Source of the DNA: Rotaria socialis
Taxonomy: Eukaryota; Rotifera; Eurotatoria; Philodinida; Philodinidae
NCBI GenBank assembly: GCA_905331475.1
Contig: CAJNYU010000025.1
Location: 248,001 to 312,000 of the forward strand
Direction: 5' to 3'
DNA length: 64,000 nt
Shown: piece by piece, positions 1-12,406 of the stretch
Position numbering within the stretch: position 1 is the stretch's first letter
Layout of the letters: every line of letters begins with the position of its first letter
Program-made: the position numbers and the translations under genes
The notes under the pieces: model-generated
Seen by the model: the letters and a program-made list of their open reading frames with translations, nothing else
Told to the model about the DNA's origin: nothing
Databases searched by the model: none

Positions 1-2307
1 TTTTAGTCAGGAAATAGGGCCTGCCAAATATTCGTTCAAAAGCGATTTTTCCCTTTATTGGTGGGATAATCTATCAAATGAAAACCTAAATCTATTCCTA
101 AATTATGCATGGGCTGCCAGTTTGTTGATCTTGTTCTTTTCTTTGGAATGGTCTTGAAATGGTCGCGATTTTTTTTCTGTTTTTTTCGAATTATGACTAG
201 TTACTCAGATATCGATTTATATTCGAAGTTGAACTATGTATCTCATGTTTTTCTCCTCTCTTCAACACAAAACAACATGCACACACAATAAGAGAATGAT
301 ATCCAGGCGATTTTTCAACTGTCTACTGTTCAACGTATTTGCTCTATGTTAACAACTTGTATGTCAATAAATATCACATTGGTATAACATTTTAAAATGA
401 AAAATACACAAGAAGCACCATAGCTGTCTCTATTGTGAACAGCAATCACTTGATTCCCAGTGGTTGCCAATGATTGTCAAGGATTGCCAATGATTGTCAA
501 TAATTGTCAGTGATTGTCAATGATTGCCAGTGATTTGCAATGATTGCGTTGATTGTAATCAGCTTTCCCTCTCTTGTATTCGGGCTGAATAACCCAGAGA
601 CGTTCCCTCATATCAGTTGTCGAAGTTGCGAAATAAAAAAAAATGAAATCAATTTTTTATTTCATTGTTAGTATTACTGTATAATAAACTAGATGAACTA
701 AAGGCAAGGTGGATTCAATTAGACATTTCAAAAATTAAACGAGCTTTATATCTTATATATTTGTACTAGTCAATCAAAGAACTTAGGTACTAATTTTTAC
801 TGATTACGGAAAATATATATGCATCACACTATCAAAACAAAATCGAGTGGCTCAAAATATGATGCAATTATTAGCAAAAATTTATCTTACAATAAAAGAA
901 AACTGTAAATCAGAATCTGTATCGTAGCATTGTTCAGTACATCATATAATATGAATACTATGTATTAGATCAACGTGAAACTATTGAACCATTCCTTTTT
1001 ATTTTATATGTTATTTGACTGAAACTTTTATTTCAAACAGTTTAAAATATATATGTTTAAGTATTTGAGAATTATTATCGATGAAGACTTACAACATTCT
1101 TTTGTAATATTAAGTCATATAATCCATAGTAATAATGAAAAAATAACCGAACTCAACATAAATGACACGTTGACACAATCATATATCTTATAAATTTATT
1201 TATGTTCTTTATCAGTATAGCTGGATTTCCAATCAAATATGTAGATGTATTCAACAGAAGTTTCACGGCTACCGTTTTGACACAAAGATAAGCAGAGGAT
1301 ATTGTTTGAATTTCAAATTTGAACACGAATTTTTTTATCCGATATGATTACATTCGAATATTAATATAAATTAGTATATTCTTATCTATGAATAGCTACT
1401 ATATACAAAGTGGAAAGAAAAAAGATATCGAATAAGTAATACAAAGATTTTATTAAGTTATACTTTCTTGAAATGACTTTCATCATTAAAAACACGCATA
1501 CTAATTTTAAAGTAGGCATGCCTCATCATCGCTACACTTATCTCTTGACTCATAAAAATGAAAAAGCGATGCTAATCATCAAATCTTACCTTCAGTTTTT
1601 ACTTATTTAAACTTAAAGCAATAATTGTAGCGTCGACCTGGACGAAACTAATCTAAAAACGTTTTTATCATTGTCGGTACTAAGATAATTCTTTCAATTG
1701 ATTTATAATTCGATATTCAATGAGGACGATACTCACTGCTAATTGTTTTACTATAAAGCAGCAATATACTTCAAATATATAGATATTGGGAGTAGATCAT
1801 TTTCAGGTTTATTTTAGTAAAATATATTCTAAACCTATTATTATTAAAAAGGAATCTTTCCTCAATTCAACATGGAAGAAGTTCATGTTGATGAATGGCG
1901 CTTTTAATTCTATGGAAAATTTACTATTGATATAATTTGAATCAATATCTTTTGTTTCTCAATTGTCTTTAACAAATTGCAACTAAAGATTATATTATAA
2001 TCTAGTAGTTAATTAGCATTATTGGTAATCAAAGTAAATCTTATTTTTTCGTAAAAATTAAGTAAATTTAATAGATCATGCATAAAAGATTTATTTCAAA
2101 TAATTGTCGAAGCATTTTTTAAAGATAAACTTAAAAATACATAATTCTTATATGTATTTTATTTCTTATTTTCCATTGCTATATTCTTCGACTATTTTAA
2201 ACAAGCTGTTGGGGTCAGAGTACCTTGACACAAACAAGCATATAGTATTTGATTACCACTGCCAACATTAACACAAGTACCAGATCCACAGTTTAATGGG
2301 CAATCTT
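1..2307. other. Gene-free AT-rich stretch
   Basis: I see no convincing coding exon on either strand. Open frames here are short, lack recognisable domains and have no splice-linked neighbours. The only structured feature is the 10-bp tandem repeat near position 500. The last 110 bases hold the out-of-frame terminal EGF-like segment described with the EGF gene. Confidence 0.6.
461..550. repeat. 10-bp tandem repeat, about 9 degenerate copies
   Basis: Successive 10-base blocks follow the consensus TGATTGYCAA, with one to three changes per copy. The phase is kept for the whole 90 bp. It is a minisatellite-like tract with no coding role that I can see. Confidence 0.85.
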
Positions 2308-4604
2308 TTAGACAAGATAATATTCAACTAAAGAAAAAGATTTAAAAAATGTAATCCTACTAGATGTTGGTAATGGCGTTATTGTTGTTGGTGATGGCGT
2401 TGTTGTTGTTGGTAGTGGGGAAATGTTTGTTTCGCAATTTTTACCAGTATACAAATTATTAGAACCACAATAGCAAAAGTATGAACTACCACTATTATAA
2501 CAAGTTGCACCATTTCGACATGGCTGCTGTAAGCATGTAATTGTAGCTATAACGAATATTCAAATGATACTAGTAGCTATATTAAATAACGAATAGATCT
2601 GAGAACTCAATTTAGTAGTACAAAGAAGATTTTTGTTTAATAAAAAAATACTTATGGTATAACAAAATAATAGCATACAATTTGGTGAGATGACTGGAGG
2701 TGCCGTTGTAGTTCTAACCAATGCACATGTTGGGCCTGTGTATTGTAATGTACAAACACAAATGTAACTATTACCATGTCGAAGACATGAACCACCGTTT
2801 AAACATGGATTTGGAGAACAAGTGCCAGAGGCTTTAAAAACAAATTTTTGTTTTAAAACAACATACGTTTTCAAAACAAATAAAATTTACTGGCTGTTGT
2901 AGTTGCTATTGTTGTCGTTATTACATTTTGTACACTACAAAATTGACCTGACCATCCTTGTTTACACAGACATAGAGCACTGTTGCCAGTAGCATAACAT
3001 GATCCACCATTTAAACAGGGATTTGTTGCACAACTAATGGATGCTAATAGAAAACAGATTATATATATATGTCGTAGGATAGATTAAAATCCAGTACAGT
3101 TTTAAATCGAACTAGGACAGATTAAAATTTTAATTTTTCCTAGTTCAGATTAAAATTTTAAAGTGAACTAGTTGACTTCGAAATGCATTTTAATCTCAAC
3201 TAGTTGACTTTAAAATTTTGATCTGAACTAGGAAAAATCAAAATATTTAGTCAAATTATCCGTGGCTGGCTGGTTGAAGATACGCGTTGGGGTGACGACA
3301 AGGGTCTATGGTGAATGATGATGGGTGAAGATGGAACTATTACCCGCGTCCTCGCGCTCGCCTTCACTTTCACCTATTATCCATCCAAATGTGTATATTT
3401 CAATCTGAACTAGTTCAAATCAAAATATTTTAATCTGTCCTGGTTCAGATCAAAATATTTGAAACTGTTCTAGTTCAGTTTAAAATATTTTGATTTTTCC
3501 TAGTTCAGATCAAAATTTTAAAGTCAGCTAGTTGAGATTAAAATGCATTTCGAAGTCAACTAGTTCACTTTAAAATTTTAATCTGTCCTAGTTCGATTTA
3601 AAACTGTACTGGATTTTAATCTATCCTACGACATATATATATATATATATACATAAACATATACATATATTAATGTAAGTTCAATTTACGTGGTGTTCCT
3701 GCCGATGTAGTTGAGGTTGTGGTTGTGGTTGTGGTTGTGGTTGTGGTTAATCCTCCAATTAATATTTCACAACGTTGACCGAAATGTGTTGCTGGACAAT
3801 TACAATACGGAGCACTTCCATTCATTTGACAAGTACCACCCGATAGACAGTAGTCAACAGGACAAGAGTCTGTAAAATATCCAATATAATTTTATTTTAT
3901 GGTGTTTAATAAGAACAATAATATACTTTGTGGTGTTTGACAATTCCGTCCGGTCCATCCGATTGCACAGCTACATAAGTAATCAGCTCCATTTATGTTA
4001 CATGCTCCACCATTTTGGCACACAATTGTTGGAATTGTTATACACGGATGATTGTCTAAATGAAGAAGAAAATTTACAGTAATTATCTTGGTATGAAAGA
4101 GTTTTACCTAATACAGATGTTTCACATTGATTACCAGTATACTCTGGTGGACAAATACAAATAAATGTATTTGTAGCCGTTTGTGAACATTCACCACCAT
4201 TTTGGCAACTGGGATTACATGCGCTTGCTAAAAAATGAATCAAAATAAGAAAAATCCAATGAAATCAAAGAAATAAAAACAAAGAATTGTACGTGTAACA
4301 ATAGGTGAATCACATAGTTTGCCTGTGAAACCAGGAGCACATTGACATTTGTAACAGTCAACACTGTTTTTATCTTCTACACAGCGTCCATTTGTACATT
4401 GAACATAATCACACATCACGACTAAAAAATGAAAATAGCGACACGAATAACAAAGATGCAATTGCTTTTAAAACTCCTACTGTTTGGATATTGACACTGA
4501 GTTGCTGTTACTTGTCGAATATATCGATGAATTGAGGCATCAATGTGTAAAAACGATACAACAATTAAAATTATTGAAATAGTTGAAAATTGAAAAGCTA
4601 TCAT
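2308..4604 (-). CDS. Secreted EGF-like repeat protein (about 8 exons, all phase-1 introns)
   Basis: Extracellular protein built from EGF-like modules, probably adhesive or mucin-like. Exons read on the minus strand: 4604-4481, 4421-4293, 4227-4108, 4055-3927, 3869-3690, 3043-2891, 2831-2679, 2546-2361, then a short tail ending at a TAA at 2308-2310. The first exon starts at the ATG of a hydrophobic signal peptide (MIAFQFSTISIILIVVSFLH). Each later exon carries one six-cysteine module, for example CQNGGECSQ and CICPPEYTGNQC. Every exon length after the first is a multiple of three and every junction is phase 1, the classical symmetrical module design. Exons 5, 6 and 8 end in Thr/Pro-rich linkers; exon 5 encodes a (ACC ACA)n Thr tract. 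The exon-7 donor could instead lie at 2652, also in frame. The intron between 3689 and 3044 is enlarged by a foldback transposon. A final cysteine-rich segment (CLKDCPLNCGSGTC, 2305-2192) lies one frame off, so the 3' end may be frameshifted. The identity of any orthologue is unknown. Confidence 0.82.
3071..3632. mobile_element. 562-bp foldback (MITE-like) element inside an EGF-gene intron
   Basis: The left end GTCGTAGGATAGATTAAAAT is matched in inverse at the right end, ATTTTAATCTATCCTACGAC. Arms of about 160-170 bp are inverted copies and are themselves built from alternating copies of a CTAGTTCAGATTAAAATTTT-type subrepeat. About 240 bp of less AT-rich sequence separates them. It sits in an (AT)n tract, so a TA target duplication is possible but cannot be proved. 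No coding capacity. Confidence 0.85.
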
Positions 4605-5112
4605 TTTATCTTGGAATATTTTCCGACGATAATAAAATAGCAATCTATCAAAAAATGACTGTATTAATGCTTGGACTCTTTACATATATATATATGTTTA
4701 TCTGTGATTATTTTTCTAACCTCATATCAGATTCATGCCACGCAAATATATGACGTATCCAATATAAAATAGGGATTAAGAAATCAATTATTTCAGTTAT
4801 CAAATTCTCCTCAGTACTATTATATCCTTATGTTTTCTTACTAGAAAAGGAAGCGAAGAATAATATTGAAGAGCATTTATCTAACATTCATGATATTGAA
4901 GAAAAACGAAGCATCTATCACTTGAAATAGATACTCAGCGATATAGATTTAAAACAAAATGTATAGAAATGATTTTTGGTCATGTTCTATATTTATATAT
5001 ATTTACAAATGTGGGTGGTAAATTGATTGTGGATGTTTCAAAAAATTAACTTCTTTTTATTTCATTGGATTATTTAATGTATATTTTCTGTATCGAAAAA
5101 AAAATATTCATA

Positions 5113-5712
5113 TTATTCGGTATAAACTAGAAAAATTGTTACAGTTACATAAGCATCTGAAGTTTCTTTTGTAATTGTTAAATGTCGATCCCATTTCAAA
5201 TCCCACATACACCGACTAGCTACTCGTAGATCTTGTCCTTTCTTTTCTCCAATAGATACTTGTACGACAAGTTTGTAACGTTGAAACGGTAATTGTTTTA
5301 TTTGACTACGAACACGATCAGCTAATGCTACTGAAAATTGTTTTCCTTGATTCGAATCATATTTATAACCAGCAATAGCTGTTTCAATAACACTTGAAGC
5401 AACACGGCGTAATCGAGCTATATCAACTTTATGATCATCATCAGGGTCCATGCAATATGTATTTTCATACCGAATAAGTCGACGATCGAATCCGGCTCTA
5501 GGAATCGAAGTGCGCGATGATTGGCGACGAGCCCGTTGGTTTGCAGCAGCTCCACCACCACCAACACTGCCACCAACACTATTGCTGCCAGCGCCAGTAG
5601 TACTGCTTACATTAGCATTGCGTGCTACAGAAACACGTGGTTTCGAACTGCGTTTTTCTGAGCTATGAGTCTCGACAGGAATTTCTTCTGTAACTGTGTT
5701 TAAATCAGCCAT
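5113..5712 (-). CDS. Tctex-1 family dynein light chain
   Basis: Single-exon 199-residue protein. The C-terminal half (about residues 80-199) is a Tctex-1 domain: the ENTYCMDPDDD lead-in, the helical segment VIETAIAGYKYD, and beta strands around KLVVQVSIGEKKGQDL, RCMWDLKWDRHLTI and DAYVTVTIFLVYTE. Family members are accessory light chains of cytoplasmic or axonemal dynein that dimerise and bind the dynein intermediate chain. The N-terminal 75 residues are low-complexity (Ser, Gly and Ala runs plus basic RARRQSSR), as in the longer TCTEX1D/DYNLT4-5-like members rather than the roughly 113-residue DYNLT1. The start is the only Met before the Ser/Gly region, and stops lie upstream. Which subfamily it belongs to is not decided. 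Confidence 0.88.
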   Translation of the reverse strand: MADLNTVTEEIPVETHSSEKRSSKPRVSVARNANVSSTTGAGSNSVGGSVGGGGAAANQRARRQSSRTSIPRAGFDRRLIRYENTYCMDPDDDHKVDIARLRRVASSVIETAIAGYKYDSNQGKQFSVALADRVRSQIKQLPFQRYKLVVQVSIGEKKGQDLRVASRCMWDLKWDRHLTITKETSDAYVTVTIFLVYTE

Positions 5713-6611
5713 TTTTAACTGGAAGTAAAATGATAATTTGATATGTGTAACTAGCCAAAAAGAAAATTTGTTTCTTTACTTACTAGTGCCTATCAACAAA
5801 ATATAACTTCTCACTTTTGTACATCAAACATCGTTGTTGCCGTCACTACATAATTTTGTTAAGTATCTAATGGAATTTATTCTTTCTGTTCTTTCATATT
5901 ATGACTGCTAGCAAAGCTCATATGCGCCAATGCATTGGAAGGAAAAATGTTCGGTTTGATGAAACATGTCGTCGCTATGTTTCTTTTCTTCTCTATCCGC
6001 ATGAATGCCCGCAGCTATCACTATAATTATAGAAATGTATTCAATTTATACTTGAATTGTCATCATGAGGTTTTTTGAAAGAGGAAAAAATTGAGAAAAG
6101 CAAAAGAATTCATTCTAAAAGTCTTACTTGTTTTACATTGAATCAACAATGTGATTAAAAATAATGAATGGTTTCGTTATTACTATCACCAAAAGAATCT
6201 GTAGTAATGGCTGACTCAATATTGTTCAAAATATTTTTTTGTCTAGTTAGTTTAATTGATGCAATTTTTGTTTTGCATCGATATATGATAAATCTTCGAG
6301 AAATATCTCTTCAAAACTTTTGATGATAAAATAAGGTATTATCAAAACATATATCTCTCTTCAGTCTTAATGCATAATAATAGATAGAAATTGATTGAAT
6401 AATGCGTCAATTATTTAGATCTCACTGCGTAAAATATTCATAATTATATTTTTCTTGTTTATCAAGAGCTGTTGTTAAAATAATACATGAAAATATCAAT
6501 CTTATTCCTGTTCAGTTTAATTCTCAATAGCAGAACATTTGTTTTTTGGAAGTTAGATGTTGCCATATAAAAGAACTTTATTTTTTTTTTGTTAAGAAGG
6601 TTGATATAGTA

Positions 6612-7105
6612 GACATGATTTAGTTATATTCTTTTATTGTATTTAAAATGTAAATCCATTTAATTTGATTTGATTTCATAGTTTATTAATTTAAATTAAA
6701 AATTTGTAAACTGTGCCGTTTCGTATCTCGATATAATACTTTATCAGACATAACAAATTAAGACAAGTGACATATGTAATTACATATAAACAAATTTTTC
6801 TTTTCTTTTAGTATTAGTCATACTTTTGATAGTGATACGGAAAACAAGACGGTAATCGTAATAGCTAGCTAAGGATTGAATCCTTGTCCGTGTCACTATC
6901 AAAAGTATGACTAATACTGAAAGAAAAGAAAAATTTGTTTATATGTACATATGTCATTTGTCATAAATTTTTATGTCTGATAAAGTATCTTATCGAGATA
7001 CGAAACGGCACAATTTACAAATTTTTAATTTAAATTAATAAACTATGAGATAAAATCAAATTAAATGGATTTAAATAAAATAAAAGAAGAGAACTAAATC
7101 ATGTC
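6612..7105. mobile_element. 494-bp palindromic MITE flanked by TA
   Basis: The left arm (6612-6841) and right arm (6887-7105) are near-perfect inverted copies over more than 210 bp, with a 45-bp loop. The ends are GACATGATTTA and TAAATCATGTC, each bordered by TA (6610-6611 and 7106-7107). TA target choice is typical of Tc1/mariner-superfamily nonautonomous elements. The arms differ by a few substitutions and small indels, so the insertion is not very recent. No open frame. Confidence 0.9.
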
Positions 7106-7781
7106 TAAAAGAGCTTTATCGAATTTTTTGAACAGTTTTGGATTTGACGTTTTAAGCTCAATCTTCACATCATTGTTAACAACAAAAAGGCTCATATAAT
7201 TTAATTAACTCTTCAGCTTTGTTATACAAACAAACAATAAAACAGAGATGATCTAATGCTACTCTGAATAATTTATTTTCTACAGAAACAGAAAATGATA
7301 GAGTATCATCTAATAATCGTTCAAAACTAAAATATAATCAATTACTATGGATGCTCTAGTATATCGCATAATCTCAGAGTTTTTCTACTGTCTATTATCA
7401 ATATCTGTTATATTTTCATGATATTATATTGCATTTTTAATTTCATTAACGTAACTCTCGAAACACCGTAACACTACCGTTCGAATTTCTTTAGTTCTTG
7501 ACGCTTAAATAATTAGCTTTAACACTTTTAAAACATCATGCAAATATATATATATATATATATGAATGATGGGATTTTATTGTAAATACGTCACTCTCTG
7601 TTAGATCCAAGAAAAAAAATATCAAATATATATTTCGATTGTGAAGTAAACTAAAATAAAGTTTTACAATTACACTTTTATTATTAGTCGATCGTGTAAT
7701 TCTTATTCTTATTCGTGAGTCCAAATGAATGTTCAGATGATAGTCACATCGAATTGTTCATCATATGAATAATTTTGCTAA

Positions 7782-7844
7782 AAAGTAGAAAGTCATTTTT
7801 TTTTCAAAATCACATGGTTTTCAAAAAAATGATCTTCTACTTTG
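7782..7844. repeat. Short imperfect hairpin
   Basis: AAAGTAGAA...TCATTTTTTT is mirrored by AAAAAAATGA...TTCTACTTT around a loop CACATGG. The stem is about 27 bp. It may be a remnant of a tiny foldback element; no function is evident. Confidence 0.6.
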
Positions 7845-10471
7845 ACCTAAAAATTTATATTTAAGTTAATGCAACAACTAATTTCAGATTGCAAATAAAT
7901 AACCATTCATTTCCCTTTCTATTAAATCGTAACAGATAGAATCAAATGATGCATTAATACTTGTTATTTCACTTCAATCCTTAAAGATGTTTTAGAAATG
8001 AGTGAAAAACTATATCGGCGCATTTTTCGATTAAACAATTCTTTTTCTTGTTAAATCAGTCTCTTTCCTATAATCGTTTCCAGAATCTCTCAAGATAAAT
8101 TCGACGAAAACATTATAAAATATTCTAACGAAAAAGAAAGAAAACATAAAATATGAACCATCAGTTAAAGTTTAGGACGCTTTCGCTTGTATTGAATGGT
8201 ACATTTTCTCATGACGAGAAAATTCCATGAGATAAGTTTAAGCATCTTAATATTTATCACATGAAATTAATATCGAAATAAAAAATTTCTTTCAGCATTT
8301 CTTTTGTTACAACATGGTACACATTTGATCATTTAACTGAACTTGACTCATATTCATAAATGTTTTACTTTGAAATTAGGACTATTTCATTAGATTTGTA
8401 TCAGCTTAAAACTTGCAATAATAAAATACCTGTGATATGTTCCAAACTTTTGGTAGACATAAGAATCATATAAATCAATATAAAATCATTGAAGTTCTGG
8501 TATATGCTTTCAGAAGATGTTAACTATCATAAAACTGTTGTAAAGATCGGACAAACATGTTTGTAGGAACATAGTTAAAAAAAGATGATACCAGAGGACA
8601 ATAATAATATTCTAATCAATACTCCAATAGATGTGAACCAATGAAGATTGACGAGACGATTGATTATCACACATCTGCACACAAAATACAAGTTATATAT
8701 TACAGAGAACAACAGCATCTCATCAAAAGCAGATACTTGTGTCCAATAGTTTCATTTTTCATTCTTATGTAATATTGTTAAATATTCATTAAATAATCTT
8801 ATTTGAGCTATTATCATACATACATAATAAATATTCATTTCTGTTGTATGCTAATAGAGCATAGTGTATCGCTTGTTTAATCGTAGCAATAATTTGTCAT
8901 TTACACTGTAAATGATTTGGTAAATTAAGATAAAAACCTGGCACAGATGAATGCATACGTGCTAGTTTTTAAGAAAAATTATACTTCCTAAAAGTCAATA
9001 CACAATTACCGACGAAAGAACAATAAAATTCACATTATTTACTTTGAAATTTCTATAGCATATGTAATAAATTGATTAAACGCTTGAAAACTTGCATTGT
9101 CTTCTATACGCTTTATACATTTTTCTCTCACCACGTTGGGAGAGAAGCAAGAATAATTTTCTAAAAGAAAAAATAGTAACGTTGAATTTTATCAATATTA
9201 ATATGATTTCTAACACTCCGTGATACTAAATTTTATTTTTTTATATTGGATATCTTTTACTTTTATTACACGTTTTTTTACATTCATCCGTAATTTATGA
9301 TCAAGGTTGTTCATAAAATATTTTTTGTTGCACCTAAACTTCATTGACATACACATCACACGGCAATATTGATTATATTCGGAGTCATAAAGTATATCAT
9401 TTTACACACACTTTAGTCGTATTCAATAAGTATTTACTAACTATGTATATACCTATTCAATATGTTCGCCGTGATTAATATCACCATTTTCTGTTCTGTC
9501 TAATGATAAAAAATTTACATGGCATCTTTCATTTATATAACATTCACTTTTATTTTAATTGCATTGACCTAAAAGTCAATAACAATGAAGAATATTATCA
9601 TGTAAGCAATCTGATTGAAATTCGTGTAATTCAAGTTTGAAATATTTTTTTATTACTTCATCAATAGCTATCTGATTTAGAGAAAAAAAATCAGTTTTGC
9701 TTTTTAAAATAGAAGATAATAACCAATAGGTAGATATGCTAGAGATGTCTCATTATTAAAATCGATTTTTTTTTCTCTAAAATTATGTGGTAAACTCAAT
9801 GGAGTAAGCCGATCAACTTGTTTCTAAAATTCTATAGGACTGAGATAACAATCAATATTTTTCTTAACAAGAGAAAAATTCATTTTACATTATTGAAATC
9901 GAAAATAATCTTTATTTTCTTCTTTAAAACGTTCACAATTCCTATAAAATATATTATTGAAAATCTACAAGATACAATCAATTTTTTTATTCAATGATAT
10001 TTCTTTATAAAATAGTAACCTTCGATATAAGTAAGTTACTACGAGCGACCATCAAAAAATTTCATGCATGTTTTGAATATCATCACATCATCAATAATTT
10101 TGTTTATTGTAAATGAAAGGGTTCATTAAAAAAGAACCATTCATTCAAAATCAAACTATTTATGTGTGAAACTAACTAAAAGAAAAAAAAAACGAATTTC
10201 CATTTATTCTTTTTATATCATTCAATTGATTTACTATTTTTACATTTTGAACAAATATAGTCAAATCATTTGTAGACAGTATGCTGTCACATCACACTAT
10301 ACAAGGCTAAAAACAAATGAGACTAGTCGCGCTTTCAAACTAGAATAATCAATTTTATCTGTGTGCTGTGATGACATTTGGTTATAAAGACATAATCAAT
10401 TTTATTTGAGAATGATTTATTTAGTTGTATCATCACAAAGTAAAAATTTTAAAAAATTATTTGTCTGTTTC

Positions 10472-12406
10472 TCAACCATATATTTGAGATGTATGCGATT
10501 CATAGCTGTTATTACTGCCAACAACACCATTTGTATTATCGGCAAGACCAAAACCGCCAAAGGATGACTCAAGGCCACCAGCACCACCGGCTGTACCATA
10601 CGATGAAGATGATTCGTAACTACTAGACGAGAATCCGTTAGCATTACCACTTTCATCGTAGCCAGCACCAGCACCAGTACCTACACTATAACCTGCACCT
10701 GCACCTGCACTGTAGCCTGCACCTGCACCTGCACTGTAGCCTGCACCTGCACCAACCCCTACATTATAGTTAGTACCAGCACTGTAACCGGCACCTCCCA
10801 ATGTCGAAAAACCGCCACTGACACCATAAGCAGCACTATCTCCTGTCGAAAAACCACCACTGCCATCGTATCCACCTGCAGCAAAACCAGCATCACCGGA
10901 TTGGTAACTTCCGTAAGTGGATGATTGAAAATTAGATGCTGCACCACCAGGTGGTGACTAAACAAACAACAGAATGATTTTTGACTTCGAGATATAATAT
11001 ATACTCACAATATCTTCAACGACGCCAGCTTGTCTGGCATGTGAAATAAGTGCATGGGAATCTTCCAATTGAGTTCCATAACGTGCCACGTATTCATTTG
11101 GATTCGCACGTTCAACGCCCAAATTGTGAAATCGACGAACAATTTGAGCCTTGGGTGGTTCATAACTATTAACCAATTTTAATTAATGTAAATGTTATTC
11201 AATCAATTGATATTTCACACTTACTAAATAATGATGTTGCGTGGCTTTTGAACAACTGGGGGTGGAGCTCGTTGAACAATGACACGACGTTTTTGTTGAG
11301 CACGATATGGTAACCAACGTTCAACGACGACATCACGTGGTTTAGGAGGAAGAGGTGGCAACCGTTCGATAATTACTGAACGAGGTGGAACAGGTAATGG
11401 TGGAAGTAATTTAGTGATTACTATAAAAATCAAACAAATTTGTTTGTTGTCTTCTTCTTTCAATGCTTATATTAAACATTTTACCTTGTGTGCCTACTGG
11501 TGCTGGCATTTTAGGTGGAGCTTCACGAATAACAATTGGTGGCAATATGGGTGGTGGTGCTGGGCGTTGTCCTATGATATTAGAAATATAAAAATAGATT
11601 ATTCTCAATATTAATCAAATTACTAACGAATATAGAGTGGTGGTGGCGGAGGTGGTTGTGGTGGACGAACTTCTTTGATGATGAGAGGCTAAAATTATTG
11701 AAAAACAAAGCATTCTTTTCTATTCACTCTGTACACTTCACTCTTTGAAATACTTACGCCTGGAGGAGAAACTGGTGGTGGCTGTAAAAATCGAACCACT
11801 ACTCGCTGAACATATGTTTGCGCATTTGTTGCTGCTGGTCGACGAATGATTTGAGGATTAGGATCTTGATAGAGACCTTGAGAATCTGTCGCATAACGTG
11901 TAGTCAATGAAGAGGAATGCTGTTGAAATCCATCAGAACTGATTCCATTAGCAGCGGTTGACGATGCATCAAGAACACCTTGTTGGTTCAGGCCACCATA
12001 AGATGCTGACGAGTAATAGTTACCACCAGCCCCACTATTAGCCAACGATGCATTAAGACCATCTTGCTGATTATGACCTGCATAGGCCGATGATGAATGA
12101 TATTCACCGCCGAAGCCTCCACCAACACCAAACTGGGCTTCATTTGCTCCAGTACCAGATCCGTAACCTGTTGTAGATGTTGCTTCATAACTTGAAAAGC
12201 TTCCTTCTGCACTTCCTTGCAAACCTCCATTAAATGCAACACCATATCCACCTGTAGCTATTCATAAAAAAACAACATTATTAAAGATAAAATTCATTTT
12301 TATAACTGTTTGTTTTTGGTTAAATTTCATTATCAAAATGAAAAATAAACTCACCTCCACCGAAACCACTTTCATTGAACGATGATGACGATTGCTCGTA
12401 CGACAT
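10472..12406 (-). CDS. Gly/Tyr/Ser-rich and Pro-rich structural protein, 7 exons, 512 aa
   Basis: Exons: 12406-12355, 12257-11758, 11688-11628, 11571-11485, 11420-11225, 11165-11009, 10957-10472; the sum is 1539 nt, exactly 513 codons. There is no signal peptide (MSYEQSSSS start), so it is probably intracellular. Residues about 1-150 are Gly/Ser/Tyr-rich. Residues about 155-300 carry repeats that alternate Pro clusters with hydrophobic-basic strands (PRSVIIERLPPLPPKPRDVV, then KRRVIVQRAPPP). A mixed-sequence globular stretch follows (FHNLGVERANPNEYVARYGT). The C-terminal 160 residues are Gly-rich, with near-perfect AGAGAGYS repeats. I do not recognise the family. The Val-rich charged repeats recall cytoskeletal lattice proteins such as articulins or alveolins in style only. 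A lamina or cuticle component is a guess. Confidence 0.8.

Larger units (their letters stand above)
5713..10471. other. Gene-poor intergenic region of 4.7 kb
   Basis: Very AT-rich, with no exon series that I can support. It contains the palindromic element at 6612-7105, a short hairpin at 7782-7844 and an (AT)n tract near 7546-7563. The rest shows nothing recognisable. Confidence 0.55.

Noticed and set aside
5450..5668. 72-codon plus-strand frame with Pro/Ala runs
   Set aside because: It is the antisense shadow of the low-complexity N-terminus of the Tctex-1 gene.
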